NCBI GenBank assembly: GCA_035652815.1
Contig: DASRDB010000003.1
Location: 558,001 to 622,000, forward strand
Source: DASRDB01 sp035652815
Lineage (GTDB): Bacteria; Chloroflexota; Ktedonobacteria; Ktedonobacterales; Ktedonobacteraceae
Direction: 5' to 3'
Length of the DNA: 64,000 nt
A model generated the notes under the pieces. It was not told the origin of the DNA. It saw only the letters and a program-made list of their open reading frames with translations, and made no database searches. Position numbers and translations under genes: made by a program. This document shows positions 17,003 through 25,209 of the stretch, piece after piece (positions within the stretch are counted from its first letter, which is position 1; each line of letters opens with the position of its first letter).

Positions 17003-17594
17003 CTCCTTCCTGTGTCGTTTTCTCTGCTGTCAATTCTTTGACAAGCTTCTCTGTTTTGCGTTTTGCTCTGCGTTGCCCATAAAGCCGTGCTGCCATAGAG
17101 TAAACGATGCTTACCAGATCGGCTATCAGGTCTTCAAGCGGGTTCTCTGTGACATTCACAACCTCGATAGATCGGCCTTGCAGTGCAAGAAGCGTCTCGA
17201 TGTACTTGAACCCGAAGCGGGTCAAACGATCTTTATGCTCAACCACAATAATAGTAACGGTTGGATCAGCCAGGATAGCAAGCAGCTTCTTGCGGCTATC
17301 ATTGACGCCTGAACCAACCTCCTTAACAACTTTGTGAACTTTCCAACCTTTCGCTGCACAGTAGGTAGAGAGCCGTTCTGCTTGACGTTCCAGGTTAGGA
17401 CGGTGCTCATTGGCAGAGACACGAGCGTAAACCACAACGATGATTTCTCGTTCAGGATGTTGACCCAGGTCCTCAGTGATGACAATAGTTTTCGTATCTA
17501 ACTGATATCCCTTGATCTTACCAGCCTTGAACCATCGCCACGCCATTTCGTAGCGTACCCCTGCCCATTGGGCAAATGTGCGTAGTTTCATCAT
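16980..17594 (-). CDS. tnpA: IS607-family serine recombinase TnpA
   Basis: 204 residues. Residues 1-45 form a MerR-like helix-turn-helix (FAQWAGVRYEMAWRWFKAGK), and the resolvase domain follows with VYARVSANE. Catalytic Ser is S60, and the Arg-rich active-site partner region is EHKDRLTRFGF. The C-terminal helix is short, as usual for IS607, which integrates with little target specificity. The start could be the first or second Met. It is followed by tnpB with a 23-base overlap. Confidence 0.88.
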   Translation of the reverse strand: MMKLRTFAQWAGVRYEMAWRWFKAGKIKGYQLDTKTIVITEDLGQHPEREIIVVVYARVSANEHRPNLERQAERLSTYCAAKGWKVHKVVKEVGSGVNDSRKKLLAILADPTVTIIVVEHKDRLTRFGFKYIETLLALQGRSIEVVNVTENPLEDLIADLVSIVYSMAARLYGQRRAKRKTEKLVKELTAEKTTQEGGEERAVS

Positions 17595-17967
17595 TTCCCC
17601 CTAATGAACAGATGACAAGAGAGATGGCGCATGCCTCTTGTTCGCCCTATCTACTCAGAGTTTGATTTTTGCCGTAGCTAGATCCTTACCCTGGTAGGCT
17701 CCGACCCGTGAATATTGCTCTAGGCAAGCCTAGAGTGTGTCATTGACGAATAGGTACATGCTGGTTGTTAAGGTTCTTTGATTTTTACTATCTTGACATG
17801 ATTAACAATATCATCATGTTTCAATGATACCATAGATGTTTCCCAAAATCAATAGTAATCTATAGCAATTTTTCGTTGATAGTCGCTTCATTGTGCTATA
17901 ATGAGGAGGCTACAACCGATATGAATTAATATGGGTTGATATTGTTCCATATGAGGGAGGATACCAC
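17595..17967. other. AT-rich intergenic region upstream of the creatininase-type gene
   Basis: No gene. Visible signals: the perfect inverted repeat CTCTAGGC-AA-GCCTAGAG at 17718-17735 (possibly near the IS607 left end), AACAATATCA at 17804-17813 with its inverse TGATATTGTT at 17937-17946, and an inverted ATATGG/CCATAT pair at 17929-17934 and 17947-17952. The last pairs flank the promoter and leader and may be operator half-sites for the GntR protein encoded downstream. Confidence 0.5.
17876..17902 (+). promoter_or_regulatory. Extended -10 promoter of the creatininase-GntR operon
   Basis: TGCTATAAT (17894-17902) is an ideal extended -10. TTGATA at 17876-17881 could serve as a -35 with a 15-base spacer. 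Transcription would start near 17909, about 59 bases before the TTG start codon. Confidence 0.6.
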
Positions 17968-18705
17968 TTGTTCACAGACCAGCCTGCACCGCGCTTCCAG
18001 GCAGAGAAACGCCGCATTGTTCTTTTACCAATAGGAAGTTGTGAGCAACATGGCCCATTCTTGCCCGTTGACACGGACCTGAGAATAGCAACTCTACTTG
18101 CAAAACAGGTTACTCATCTGCTTTCAGAAGATGCTCTACTACTCCCTGCATTGCCTTTTTCCTGTTCCTATGAGCATAGAGGGCTAGGGACAATTGCGCT
18201 CGATATCAGTACCGTCTCTGCTTTTGTCCACAACGTTGCTCGAAGTCTAAAATCCTGGGGAAGCCCTTCTTTACTGGTGCTTTTGAACTGGCACGGTGGC
18301 AATGATCTATTAGGGGCATTAGCAACGGAAATTACCGCTACAGAGTCCCTTCCTTGTACCGCTATCCCCTCCGTTGCTCAGGTCGGGAAAGCATGGGATA
18401 CAAGCAGTATGACAGTTGCAAAGGACATTCATGCGGGTGCAGTCGAGACTGCTATCATTCGCGCCTATTGGCCTGAGCTTGTCAAAGAGCCTATTCCTTC
18501 AACAGCACATTGCGAGCCTCACGTCAGCCCTGCAAAGGTACAACCAGTCTTGCAAGCTATTGGCATGTATGCAGCGACAGCACAAGGCATCTGGGGCGCA
18601 CCCGAAGATGCTGATGAAAGAAAAGGACGCGAATTAATCGAGAAACTGAGTCGAGATATCTCCGTGCAGGTTACGCGATTGCTTGAACTCATTAACAATA
18701 ACTAG
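17968..18705 (+). CDS. Creatininase-family amidohydrolase
   Basis: 245 residues. Metal-binding motifs of the creatininase fold are complete: PIGSCEQHGPFLPVDTD (E26, H28, D37), NWHGGN (107-112) and DIHAGAVET with E160. The family includes creatininase, 3-dehydro sugar epimerase-like proteins and the mycofactocin peptidase MftE. No mycofactocin genes are nearby, so hydrolysis of a small cyclic amide is more likely. It starts with TTG 17968 behind a strong GGGAGG at 17955-17960; no in-frame ATG exists. A GntR regulator follows 18 bases later and probably controls this gene. Confidence 0.8.
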   Translation: MFTDQPAPRFQAEKRRIVLLPIGSCEQHGPFLPVDTDLRIATLLAKQVTHLLSEDALLLPALPFSCSYEHRGLGTIALDISTVSAFVHNVARSLKSWGSPSLLVLLNWHGGNDLLGALATEITATESLPCTAIPSVAQVGKAWDTSSMTVAKDIHAGAVETAIIRAYWPELVKEPIPSTAHCEPHVSPAKVQPVLQAIGMYAATAQGIWGAPEDADERKGRELIEKLSRDISVQVTRLLELINNN

Positions 18706-18723
18706 AGAAGAAAGATACGAAAT

Positions 18724-19563
18724 ATGCGCATATTACCGCAAGATAATCTGTTAGAAACGCTTCCCGCAGAGTTGCGAGAGAAGAGTAAAACAGGTCAAGC
18801 GTACATCGAGATACGAAGAAAAATCCTACTTGGGGAGTACCAGCCTGATCAACTTCTCCTTCCAAGAGAAATTGAGAAAACCTATCATGTGAGTAACACA
18901 GGTGCTCAATTTCTCTTGATCCGTCTTGCCATAGAAGGATTAGTAAAGGTTCTTCCTATCAAGAAGAAAACACGGGCAACAAGCGCCGCATTAGAGGAGT
19001 ACCGTGTTGCAGACCTCAAGATGAGAGATCGAATGCATACAACGCGACACGGCGATTTCGTCAGCGACGTTGGGAAAGGAGGATATCCAGCCTACAAAGA
19101 AACGCTGATCTTAAAAATCGACTACGCTGATCCAGAGGTCGCCCGTCTACTCAATATTGCAGAAGGAGAGAAGGTCATTTTTCATCGAAACCTGCAACGT
19201 CGTGATAAAGAAACGGTTGTATGCATCAATGATCAGTACCTTCCCTTCTGGTTTGTCGAAATGATGCCAGAACTTGAGAAACCTGATAGCGATGTCTATG
19301 AACTACTACATAAACTTGGAAAAAAACCTTACTGGTGTACCGAGACAGTAGATAGCGTACCAGCAAATACCGTAGAACGTGCAATGTTTGGACTTTCCTT
19401 TGATGATCCGACATATATGTTTAAGATTGTTAGAAGGTCATTTGACTGTGAAGGGCATCCACTAGAGGTACAATTCCTTACTGATCGTGGAGACATCTAC
19501 CGCTTACATTACTCATTTCACCTCTACGCTTCTGATTTACCAGAAGCACTGCGAGATAAATGA
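18724..19563 (+). CDS. GntR-family regulator with UTRA-type ligand domain
   Basis: 279 residues. An N-terminal winged helix (about 20-90, AYIEIRRKILLGEYQPDQLL then LPREIEKTYHVSNTGAQFLL) is followed by a UTRA/HutC-type effector domain (about 115-270, with VARLLNIAEGEKVIFHRNLQ and a C-terminal SFHLYASDL). HutC-type regulators sense small metabolites and usually repress their own operon. It is co-transcribed with the creatininase-type enzyme, whose substrate or product is the likely effector. Paired inverted words upstream of the operon are candidate operators. Confidence 0.85.
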   Translation: MRILPQDNLLETLPAELREKSKTGQAYIEIRRKILLGEYQPDQLLLPREIEKTYHVSNTGAQFLLIRLAIEGLVKVLPIKKKTRATSAALEEYRVADLKMRDRMHTTRHGDFVSDVGKGGYPAYKETLILKIDYADPEVARLLNIAEGEKVIFHRNLQRRDKETVVCINDQYLPFWFVEMMPELEKPDSDVYELLHKLGKKPYWCTETVDSVPANTVERAMFGLSFDDPTYMFKIVRRSFDCEGHPLEVQFLTDRGDIYRLHYSFHLYASDLPEALRDK

Positions 19564-19568
19564 TTAGT

Positions 19569-19587
19569 GGAGAGGGCTTTCCTCTCC
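19569..19587 (+). terminator. Hairpin after the GntR gene
   Basis: GGAGAGG (19569-19575) pairs with CCTCTCC (19581-19587) across a 5-base loop, starting 5 bases after the stop codon, followed by ATATTTCT. A probable intrinsic terminator with a weak U-tract. Confidence 0.55.
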
Positions 19588-19714
19588 ATATTTCTGCCCC
19601 TGGAAACCTGTCATAGAACGCTAGAAAACGCTATGTTTCGCTATATTTCTTGAAACTAGTTTTAACACCTTCAAATCATTGGGATGCAGAACCGCACAGG
19701 GAATATTATTGCCT

Positions 19715-19978
19715 TCATCGTTCTGCATGTCCACGCCTACCCGCCTCCATATCTACAACGCCCCAATTCTCCATATTCAACAAGTTCAAAGCTTCATCCT
19801 GTCTTCCGGCCTCAATCAAACGCAGAATACGTTCCGTCTCCTGCTCCAAACGCGCCGTAATCCGCTCATGCCTGCTCACCTCAGCAAAGCCAGATAAGGC
19901 CAGCCGCGCAGCCTCTTCCTCCAGAGCAATCTGCTCACGCAGGCGGGCTACTTCGCTCCGGTTTTGGAAATGGGTCAT
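19715..19978 (-). CDS. Small coiled-coil protein
   Basis: 87 residues from the ATG at 19978, beginning MTHFQNRSEVARLREQIALE. It is almost entirely helical with a heptad-like Leu/Ala pattern over residues 8-60 (ARLREQIALEEEAARLALSG, then a second helix). No catalytic motif, signal peptide or known family is apparent. An AGGAAAGGA lies about 13 bases upstream, rather far. A longer start at 20029 is possible. Both strands are open here, but the minus-strand protein looks far more natural than the plus-strand reading. Confidence 0.5.
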   Translation of the reverse strand: MTHFQNRSEVARLREQIALEEEAARLALSGFAEVSRHERITARLEQETERILRLIEAGRQDEALNLLNMENWGVVDMEAGRRGHAER

Positions 19979-20121
19979 ACGTCCAATAACATCCTTTCCT
20001 GATATACTAATTAAAAACATGCAACCCAACTAACTTGAATGGTACACTGTAAACAAGTACAATCAAGGAACAGCCCGCTACTATTCATGGAACACAGTGT
20101 TCCGTCTCATTGGAGAAGAGC

Positions 20122-21315
20122 ATGACCGCGCATCCAAAACAACCGATAGAATTGAGCGTTAGTGAATTTGGAAAACTGGTGCGAACATATAGGCTTCAAC
20201 GCAAATGGACTCAACAACAACTTGCAGACAGGTGGGGGCATAGCCGCGAGTATGTTTCACAAATCGAGCGGGGTCTACGAAAGCTCGACCGGATAGATCA
20301 AGTTAACCGACTTGCGGATATTCTGGATATTCCTGCTGAACGTTTAGAGGCAATTGGTAAAGGGATACCATCCCGTAAAGGAAATGAAAGAAATACGCCT
20401 CAAGCAGACGAAAACCTTATCCAGGTATTACTTGACCCTGCACAAGCGACCATCAAACTCTCCTGGTTAGTCTGGCATGGGGATGGCGACACCACAATCA
20501 TTGACAATTTAAGTCATCTAATTACACAGTTGGAAGCTGCCCTCACTACCTATCGAGGCGCATTTCGACGACAGGCACAGCAATTACTTGCTTATGCCTA
20601 TGAAATGATGGGAAAGGTTCTTTTTGACAAGCTCAAATTTATTGAAGCAAGCGGATACTTTGAAGCAATGTTACAGCAGGGAGAAGAGTTAAAAGACCCT
20701 AATCTTATTGCTTTAGGCATGCTCCATCAAGGAGACCTGCTACGAAAACGAGGACATTATGAGCTTTCAATACGTCGTTTAGAAGCAGCGAAACACTTTG
20801 CAGAAGCCAGTGAAAGTTTTGTTAATGGCATGCGTTGGAAAATCCTTGCCAGAACCTATAGCGAATACGGTCTAGAAACCCCGTTTCTAAGGGCAATTGA
20901 TAATGCGCAAGAAATAGCTATTCAAACACCACCATCATTAGATACAAAGTACAATCAATTTAACCTGGTAGAAGTACTCCAGGAACGGGCGCAGGGACAT
21001 AGCCTACTCTGGCAGCATCAAAAAGCTCTGGAAATTTACAAAGAAACCGATCTACTTAGGCCATTCCGCCCCTTACGTGAACTCGGTTCGTACACCATTA
21101 TTAAGGCCCAAGCACACGCATATAGCGGAAATTTAGAGGAAGGCATCAAGCTTGCGCTCAAAGGATTAGAACTTGCAAAACAATATCAATCGAGACGGCA
21201 TGAAGCTCGTGTACAGAAAATGTATGATCGACTCCGGGCTTCTCCTCTTGGAAAACATCCCCTGTTACGTGATCTAGAAGAAGCATTACAATCCAGAGGA
21301 GCCGAAAATAAATGA
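20122..21315 (+). CDS. XRE-family regulator with TPR-like C-terminal region
   Basis: 397 residues from ATG 20122, with GGAGAAG at 20112-20118. A Cro/C1-type helix-turn-helix lies at about 16-72 (WTQQQLADRWGHSREYVSQI). The rest is helical repeats of TPR type (FIEASGYFEAMLQQGEELKD; SIRRLEAAKHFAEA; EEGIKLALKGLELAKQY), which in such regulators sense a peptide or protein. It overlaps the flavoprotein gene by ATGA, and the pair recurs in part at the end of the following island (25918-26096). The C-terminal fragment at 63295-64000 has the same repeat style. Confidence 0.8.
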   Translation: MTAHPKQPIELSVSEFGKLVRTYRLQRKWTQQQLADRWGHSREYVSQIERGLRKLDRIDQVNRLADILDIPAERLEAIGKGIPSRKGNERNTPQADENLIQVLLDPAQATIKLSWLVWHGDGDTTIIDNLSHLITQLEAALTTYRGAFRRQAQQLLAYAYEMMGKVLFDKLKFIEASGYFEAMLQQGEELKDPNLIALGMLHQGDLLRKRGHYELSIRRLEAAKHFAEASESFVNGMRWKILARTYSEYGLETPFLRAIDNAQEIAIQTPPSLDTKYNQFNLVEVLQERAQGHSLLWQHQKALEIYKETDLLRPFRPLRELGSYTIIKAQAHAYSGNLEEGIKLALKGLELAKQYQSRRHEARVQKMYDRLRASPLGKHPLLRDLEEALQSRGAENK

Positions 21316-21854
21316 ATGCACCTGCGAAACAGCGTGTCCTCTATGTCATCGTCTGCGCTGCCGGGCCAGCCTCTCACGTTCAAGATTTTGTCACGCTTGC
21401 TCAAACTTCCGGGTGGGATGTTTATCTCACCCCCACGCCCAATGCCGTTCCTTTTCTTGATATTCCACTACTCACCAGCTTGACAGGCCATCCAATACGA
21501 AGCGAGGCCCGTTCGCCTGAAAACGCTGGATCAACCCCACCTTGTGATGCGCTGGTCATCGTTGCAGGTACCTTTAATACCATCAACAAATTTGCCCTCG
21601 GCATCGCCGATAATCGGGCACTTACCATCCTCTGCGAAAATCTCGGCAGAGGCCGCCCTATTCTTGTTGTTCCTTGCGTTAACCAGCAGCACCTGGCCCA
21701 CCATCCCGCCTTTTTCAAAAGCCTTGCGACACTACGCAAATGGGGCGTCTCTGTCCTTTACGACCTGGAAAAATATCCGCCAAGAAACGAAGTCCCCTGG
21801 CAGGTTGTGCTTGAGGAACTTGAACGCATAACAATAGCGAGAACCTTGTTTTGA
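21312..21854 (+). CDS. Flavoprotein (PPC decarboxylase-like)
   Basis: 180 residues of the flavoprotein/HFCD fold that binds FMN: VLYVIVCAAGPASHVQDFVT at 9-28, VIVAGTFNTINKFALGIADN and PILVVPCVNQQHLAHHPAFF. The His/Asn pattern of phosphopantothenoylcysteine decarboxylases is only partly kept, so decarboxylation is not assured. The start overlaps the XRE regulator as ATGA, suggesting one functional unit in which the regulator controls or uses the flavoprotein. A truncated paralogue lies about 4 kb downstream. Confidence 0.75.
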   Translation: MNAPAKQRVLYVIVCAAGPASHVQDFVTLAQTSGWDVYLTPTPNAVPFLDIPLLTSLTGHPIRSEARSPENAGSTPPCDALVIVAGTFNTINKFALGIADNRALTILCENLGRGRPILVVPCVNQQHLAHHPAFFKSLATLRKWGVSVLYDLEKYPPRNEVPWQVVLEELERITIARTLF

Positions 21855-21857
21855 TAG

Positions 21858-22355
21858 CTACTTCACAACTAACCACACATCTCCGACAGCATCATCTCTA
21901 TGTACATGGAAATCCCAACATCCTGCAACAGGCAGGGTAAACCCTGTTCCCCATTCCGCACCTGGACGTGGCCAATTCGATCCTGTGTGAAATGTCAACC
22001 AATCTGGTCTCACAGACTTACCATCAGGTCCTTGTGCCATAATCTGCATGTCACCGCTTCCGGTCATGCGCCAGACAATCTTTACTTCCTGTTTTGAAAC
22101 TAAAGGGGGAAACAACAATGCCCACAACTCAGTTGTTCCCTTTGTCGTACCTCGCACCTCTAGCAAACCTTGCGGTGTAGATGTCACTGGCGAGGGAGGC
22201 TGGCAGTATGGAGCGCCAAGGATAACAGGCTGCTTAGTAGCTACTTGCTGTTGCTTAGAGGGCGAAGATGGGGCAAGGGAACACGCTGTAAATAAAACAA
22301 CTAACCCACAAGTTAGTAACAAAAATCTGGCAAAAGAATATGTACGAGGGTTCAT
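21858..22355 (-). CDS. Secreted lipoprotein, unknown function
   Basis: 165 residues from ATG 22355, with AGGAGG upstream. Signal peptide FARFLLLTCGLVVLFTAC ends in the lipobox FTAC, so the protein should be lipid-anchored outside the membrane. The mature part begins with a Ser/Pro/Gln-rich linker and continues into a beta-rich domain (ELWALLFPPLVSKQEVKIVW, AGCWDFHVHRDDAVGDVWLV). The last stretch resembles Ig-like or copper-protein-like strands, without clear metal ligands. It lies 17 bases after the MauF-like gene and is the end of the mau-like cluster. Confidence 0.7.
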   Translation of the reverse strand: MNPRTYSFARFLLLTCGLVVLFTACSLAPSSPSKQQQVATKQPVILGAPYCQPPSPVTSTPQGLLEVRGTTKGTTELWALLFPPLVSKQEVKIVWRMTGSGDMQIMAQGPDGKSVRPDWLTFHTGSNWPRPGAEWGTGFTLPVAGCWDFHVHRDDAVGDVWLVVK

Positions 22356-22372
22356 AGCATCGCCTCCTTTTC

Positions 22373-23077
22373 CTATAAAAGGACGTGCATTAGGCCCAAT
22401 GCAAGAAAAATCATCCAGAGACTCCAAAAGAGAAGAATTAGAGCGAGTACTTGCTTTAAAGGCTGCCACAATCTTAATACTTGAATAGGTACTCCATCGC
22501 ACTGACTTAGGCGATCTAAAAGTAAAAGTCCTACAACAAGATTAAGTGTAAGTCCTAAACCATATGAGCAAAGAATGATTGCCCCTAATAACGGTGAGGA
22601 GAGTATAATAATTACTAGAAGAACTACCCAATAAAGAGAAGCAACACGAATAGTGGTAAAACCTAACCCAAGATCTAGCCCCCATAGTACCATAGCCTGT
22701 CTTTGGCCTAGCAATGCCCACCAGGTAGAACATGTCTGACGTGTCGTTGTGGGTGTTCTTAAGCCTGCGATTTGAAAGTCGCTAAGCGTTATCAGTAGGC
22801 CAAAAATGGCAACAATGACTACTAGTTGAGCAAACCAAATACTTGGTACAATGAGAGAGCCTATTGCCCCCAGAAAGCTTCCAAATAGAGCAGAACTTGT
22901 TGTTGCTCCTACACCGTAGAGATTCACGAGATACAACCAATTCCAATGGTTTGCTGTCCTCTTCACGAGAGGTCTGACCATACCGATCAAGGATGCCCCT
23001 CAGGGGCTAGCTATCTGAGCTAGCCCTGCAATAAATGCCATCAAAACAGCGGATAGGCTTAACTGATTATGCATCAT
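22373..23077 (-). pseudogene. MauF/CcdA-like membrane protein with in-frame TGA
   Basis: Read from ATG 23077 (GAGGTGA just upstream), the frame gives 25 residues ending GLAQIASP, then TGA (23002-23000), then continues in the same frame to 22373. The full reading has about six membrane helices. In CcdA/DsbD/MauF proteins the first helix ends in Ser-Pro-Cys, so the TGA sits exactly where Cys is expected. Either Cys TGC/TGT mutated to stop, or the codon is selenocysteine: a 6-bp hairpin with loop GGTAT begins 9 bases after the TGA. Internal TTG 22990 or ATG 22981 could give a truncated product. Neighbouring frameshifts favour decay. Role: electron transfer or maturation for the MauA-like protein. 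Confidence 0.6.
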
Positions 23078-23191
23078 TTCACCTCATATAGTTGTTGCCG
23101 AAGTAAAGAGCCTCAAAACAGTTAATCCTTGTAATACGCGACATTACATCCCTCATCTCAATAGCAGTATCTCTATAATTAATAATTCACA

Positions 23192-23612
23192 TCATTTTTT
23201 ACCTCCTAAAGCAAAAATCTGTATTATGTTTTCTGCAGAAAGCGCGCCATGCTCACATGGACAATGCCCTCCACAAATCGCTTGAGTGTAGGAACAGCAA
23301 CTTGTATCGCACTCGCCGCAAGCAAAGCTACACCAATACCCGCCAATTTTCTGCTGACATATCCATTGGTAGGGTTGTTCATTATAACCAGGACAATTGC
23401 CAGCTTGAGGACAGTTTGGATAACAAAGACTACAACACCCTACTGAATGAGGTTTACAAGTACACGATGCTAAAGCATCTTTGAAAGGAGCAACTCCGCT
23501 AATAACTGCAATAAGTGCAAATCTTTCCCTTTGCAAGTCTGCCTATGGCCCGTCTACGGGACAATTTGTTCTTTGTAGATAAATAAGCCTCAAGTTTATC
23601 AAGAACTTGCAC
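23192..23612 (-). pseudogene. MauA-like (methylamine dehydrogenase light chain-like) Cys-rich secreted protein, frameshifted
   Basis: GTG 23612 follows GAGGAGG by 6 bases and opens a frame with a twin-arginine signal, KLSRRRAIGRLAKG. This closely resembles the SRRGAIGRL signal of Paracoccus MauA as I recall it. At about 23520-23536 the frame shifts by one base, and the remaining 110 residues continue in another frame: a hydrophobic stretch, ALAS, then a domain with 16 Cys, including CCSLCYPNC, W-I-C and GHCPCEHG. The spacing parallels the MauA light chain with its six disulfides. The first TTQ-forming Trp seems present (QPYQWIC). The second is Gln (ENIIQIF), so a TTQ cofactor could not form. 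Confidence 0.6.
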
Positions 23613-24173
23613 GTGTAACCTCCTCACTGTAGAGCAATCCATCAATTTGCTCTATTTCATTGATAACAGCCACTTTGCCTACCTTATTGTTATGAATAGT
23701 CATAGCAACAGGAGTCCACTTTACACCAAGCTTTTGTACAGTTAATCCCTCTTCATCAACAACTACAAGTTTAGGAGGTAAATTCGTACTGGTTATGAAA
23801 GCCTTTGCTTCACCAAATTCTCCAATAACGACGACTACAATCGATAGAGCCTTGCGCACACTCATTGCATAGCAGCAACTTCCTGCGCAACATCACGACA
23901 TGTTGTGCAACGCGTAGAGAGAACAAGAGCAACGCCAGTTTCAGTATACAAGTAATCATCCCAACGAGCAGCCTTCATACTATCAAAACTCACTCCCTCA
24001 AGTTCAGGTAATGGTTCACCAGCTTCAAGTGTACTATGTACGATTAATGCACCGGCATCCCCCACTTGCTTGCGTAACTGACCAATCTGGCGAAGGACTT
24101 CAAGAAACGCAAAACTTAATAATGCGACAAGAATCCACAAAAGGGCGTAGCTCACTATAAAAATAAACTGCAT
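23599..24173 (-). pseudogene. mauD: MauD-like thiol-disulfide oxidoreductase, split by a frameshift
   Basis: The first frame (24173-23862) has an N-terminal membrane anchor, the linker IGQLRKQVGDAGALI typical of MauD, and the redox motif C-T-T-C (C89, C92) before stopping at 23862. The second frame (23865-23599) continues the thioredoxin fold without loss: strand SIVVVVIGEF, then GVKWTPVAMTIHNNKVG with the cis-Pro segment. The two overlap as ATGA, so both halves might be made separately, but one thioredoxin domain cut between its first helix and second strand is more likely a frameshift mutation. MauD is needed for disulfide formation in the MauA light chain. The end overlaps the mauA-like start. 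Confidence 0.65.
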
Positions 24174-24775
24174 TAAACTGCTCCTCCTGTCGATGGGAAT
24201 TGCTCCAAAATCTCATGCCGCTTTATAGCTTCCGTTCGACGTTCCTTTTGCTTTCTACTTTCGATCAGCGAAAGAAAGGAAGAAAGGAAAAGTACCCACT
24301 GAGCTAATGCAATTATGCCAAGTACTAAAGTACACAAAATAATCAACTCACTCATATTTGCGGGCCACCAGACACGACCTACCAAACGCGCACTCATGTA
24401 GTAACAAATGACGGGAACGCCCAAAAGTACAGCGCGCGTTAAGGTGCCTTTGCCCAGTAACGATTTCGATTCTCCAAAACAGTTGCATGTAATTTTCTGT
24501 TTAGATTGGATTGCTCTGACAGAGATAACAGCAAAGCTCATCAGCAATACCAGAGCGGCAATCGTTGCTATCGTAGGATAGTATCCAAAGAAGAATAGAA
24601 AAGCAAGCAGCGCCTCGTAACCTATTACCAACCAGGCAATGCCTTTTGCTATCTGTGAACCGAAGCCGATTTGTTGAATAGTTTGTACAAATGCAGCGGG
24701 ATTACGCATCTTATTCAACGATGCACATAGGAAAACTACCGCGAAAATGAAACGAGCCACAAAGCTTACATACAA
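24173..24775 (-). CDS. mauE: MauE-like DoxX-fold membrane protein
   Basis: 200 residues with about five membrane helices. The MauE signature C-N-C-F-G-E-S at 97-103 follows helix 3, and the N-terminal helix has NKMRNPAAFVQTIQQIGFG, as in MauE/DoxX proteins. The start is TTG 24775 behind AAGGAG with a 7-base gap. The stop overlaps the mauD-like start by one base. MauE probably supplies oxidising equivalents, together with MauD, to form disulfides in the Cys-rich partner outside the membrane. It is the only intact core member of the cluster. Confidence 0.75.
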   Translation of the reverse strand: MYVSFVARFIFAVVFLCASLNKMRNPAAFVQTIQQIGFGSQIAKGIAWLVIGYEALLAFLFFFGYYPTIATIAALVLLMSFAVISVRAIQSKQKITCNCFGESKSLLGKGTLTRAVLLGVPVICYYMSARLVGRVWWPANMSELIILCTLVLGIIALAQWVLFLSSFLSLIESRKQKERRTEAIKRHEILEQFPSTGGAV

Positions 24776-24852
24776 TGTTTTTCTCCTTTCTTAAAAGGCT
24801 AATTTACAAGTGAGAACGGATTCTCCTCATCCTACCGCTTGAAAGAATTCGT

Positions 24853-25209
24853 CTAGCTCGGACAACTGTTATTCTGAGTCCAGGACTTACTATGAAAACT
24901 TGTTCCTCTCAAATCAAAGTATCCAGACCAAATTTCTGCACCGGCTGACTTTACTTTAAATACTGCAAGAGCATGTCCTTGGACTATTGTATTAAATGCT
25001 GCTATTGCTGAGATGTCTCTCCATAAAGAAACAAAATAAATCGTTTTTTGTGGACGGATAAATATAAACATTTCATAGAGTCCAGGAACTTCTTTAGCTT
25101 GCTTTTTCATATGAAAATAGGAGAAAATAACCCAGAGTAATGTCGAGTACCTAAGTACTTTGATACGTGTGATAAAACAAATCATAGCCTCTTCTTTTTT
25201 AAAAAGCAT
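24853..25209 (-). CDS. Hypothetical protein, monooxygenase-like tail
   Basis: 118 residues, first gene of the mau-like cluster. The N-terminus contains ICFITRIKVLRYSTLLWVIF. The second half (TIYFVSLWRDISAIAAFNTI, then GHALAVFKVK) resembles the ferredoxin-like fold of ABM/spheroidene monooxygenase-type proteins, whose 'SLWRD..A..AF' pattern it shares. GAGGG lies 5 bases before ATG 25209; a second Met at position 9 is possible. No function can be assigned, but co-orientation and the gap of 77 bases suggest it belongs with the cluster. Confidence 0.45.
   Translation of the reverse strand: MLFKKEEAMICFITRIKVLRYSTLLWVIFSYFHMKKQAKEVPGLYEMFIFIRPQKTIYFVSLWRDISAIAAFNTIVQGHALAVFKVKSAGAEIWSGYFDLRGTSFHSKSWTQNNSCPS

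Larger units (their letters stand above)
15773..17594 (-). mobile_element. IS607-family insertion sequence (tnpA-tnpB)
   Basis: Two overlapping minus-strand genes, a serine recombinase with an N-terminal helix-turn-helix and a TnpB nuclease, in the order standard for IS607. The coordinates cover the genes only. IS607 has no obvious terminal inverted repeats, and I could not fix the ends. The left end lies above 17594, and the right end is probably close to 15773, where GTGAGG/CCTCAC forms a small hairpin within the last codons of tnpB. Confidence 0.85.

Noticed and set aside
17793..17821. TTGACA at 17793-17798 as a second promoter
   Set aside because: No acceptable -10 at 16-18 bases; the extended -10 at 17894-17902 is far better.
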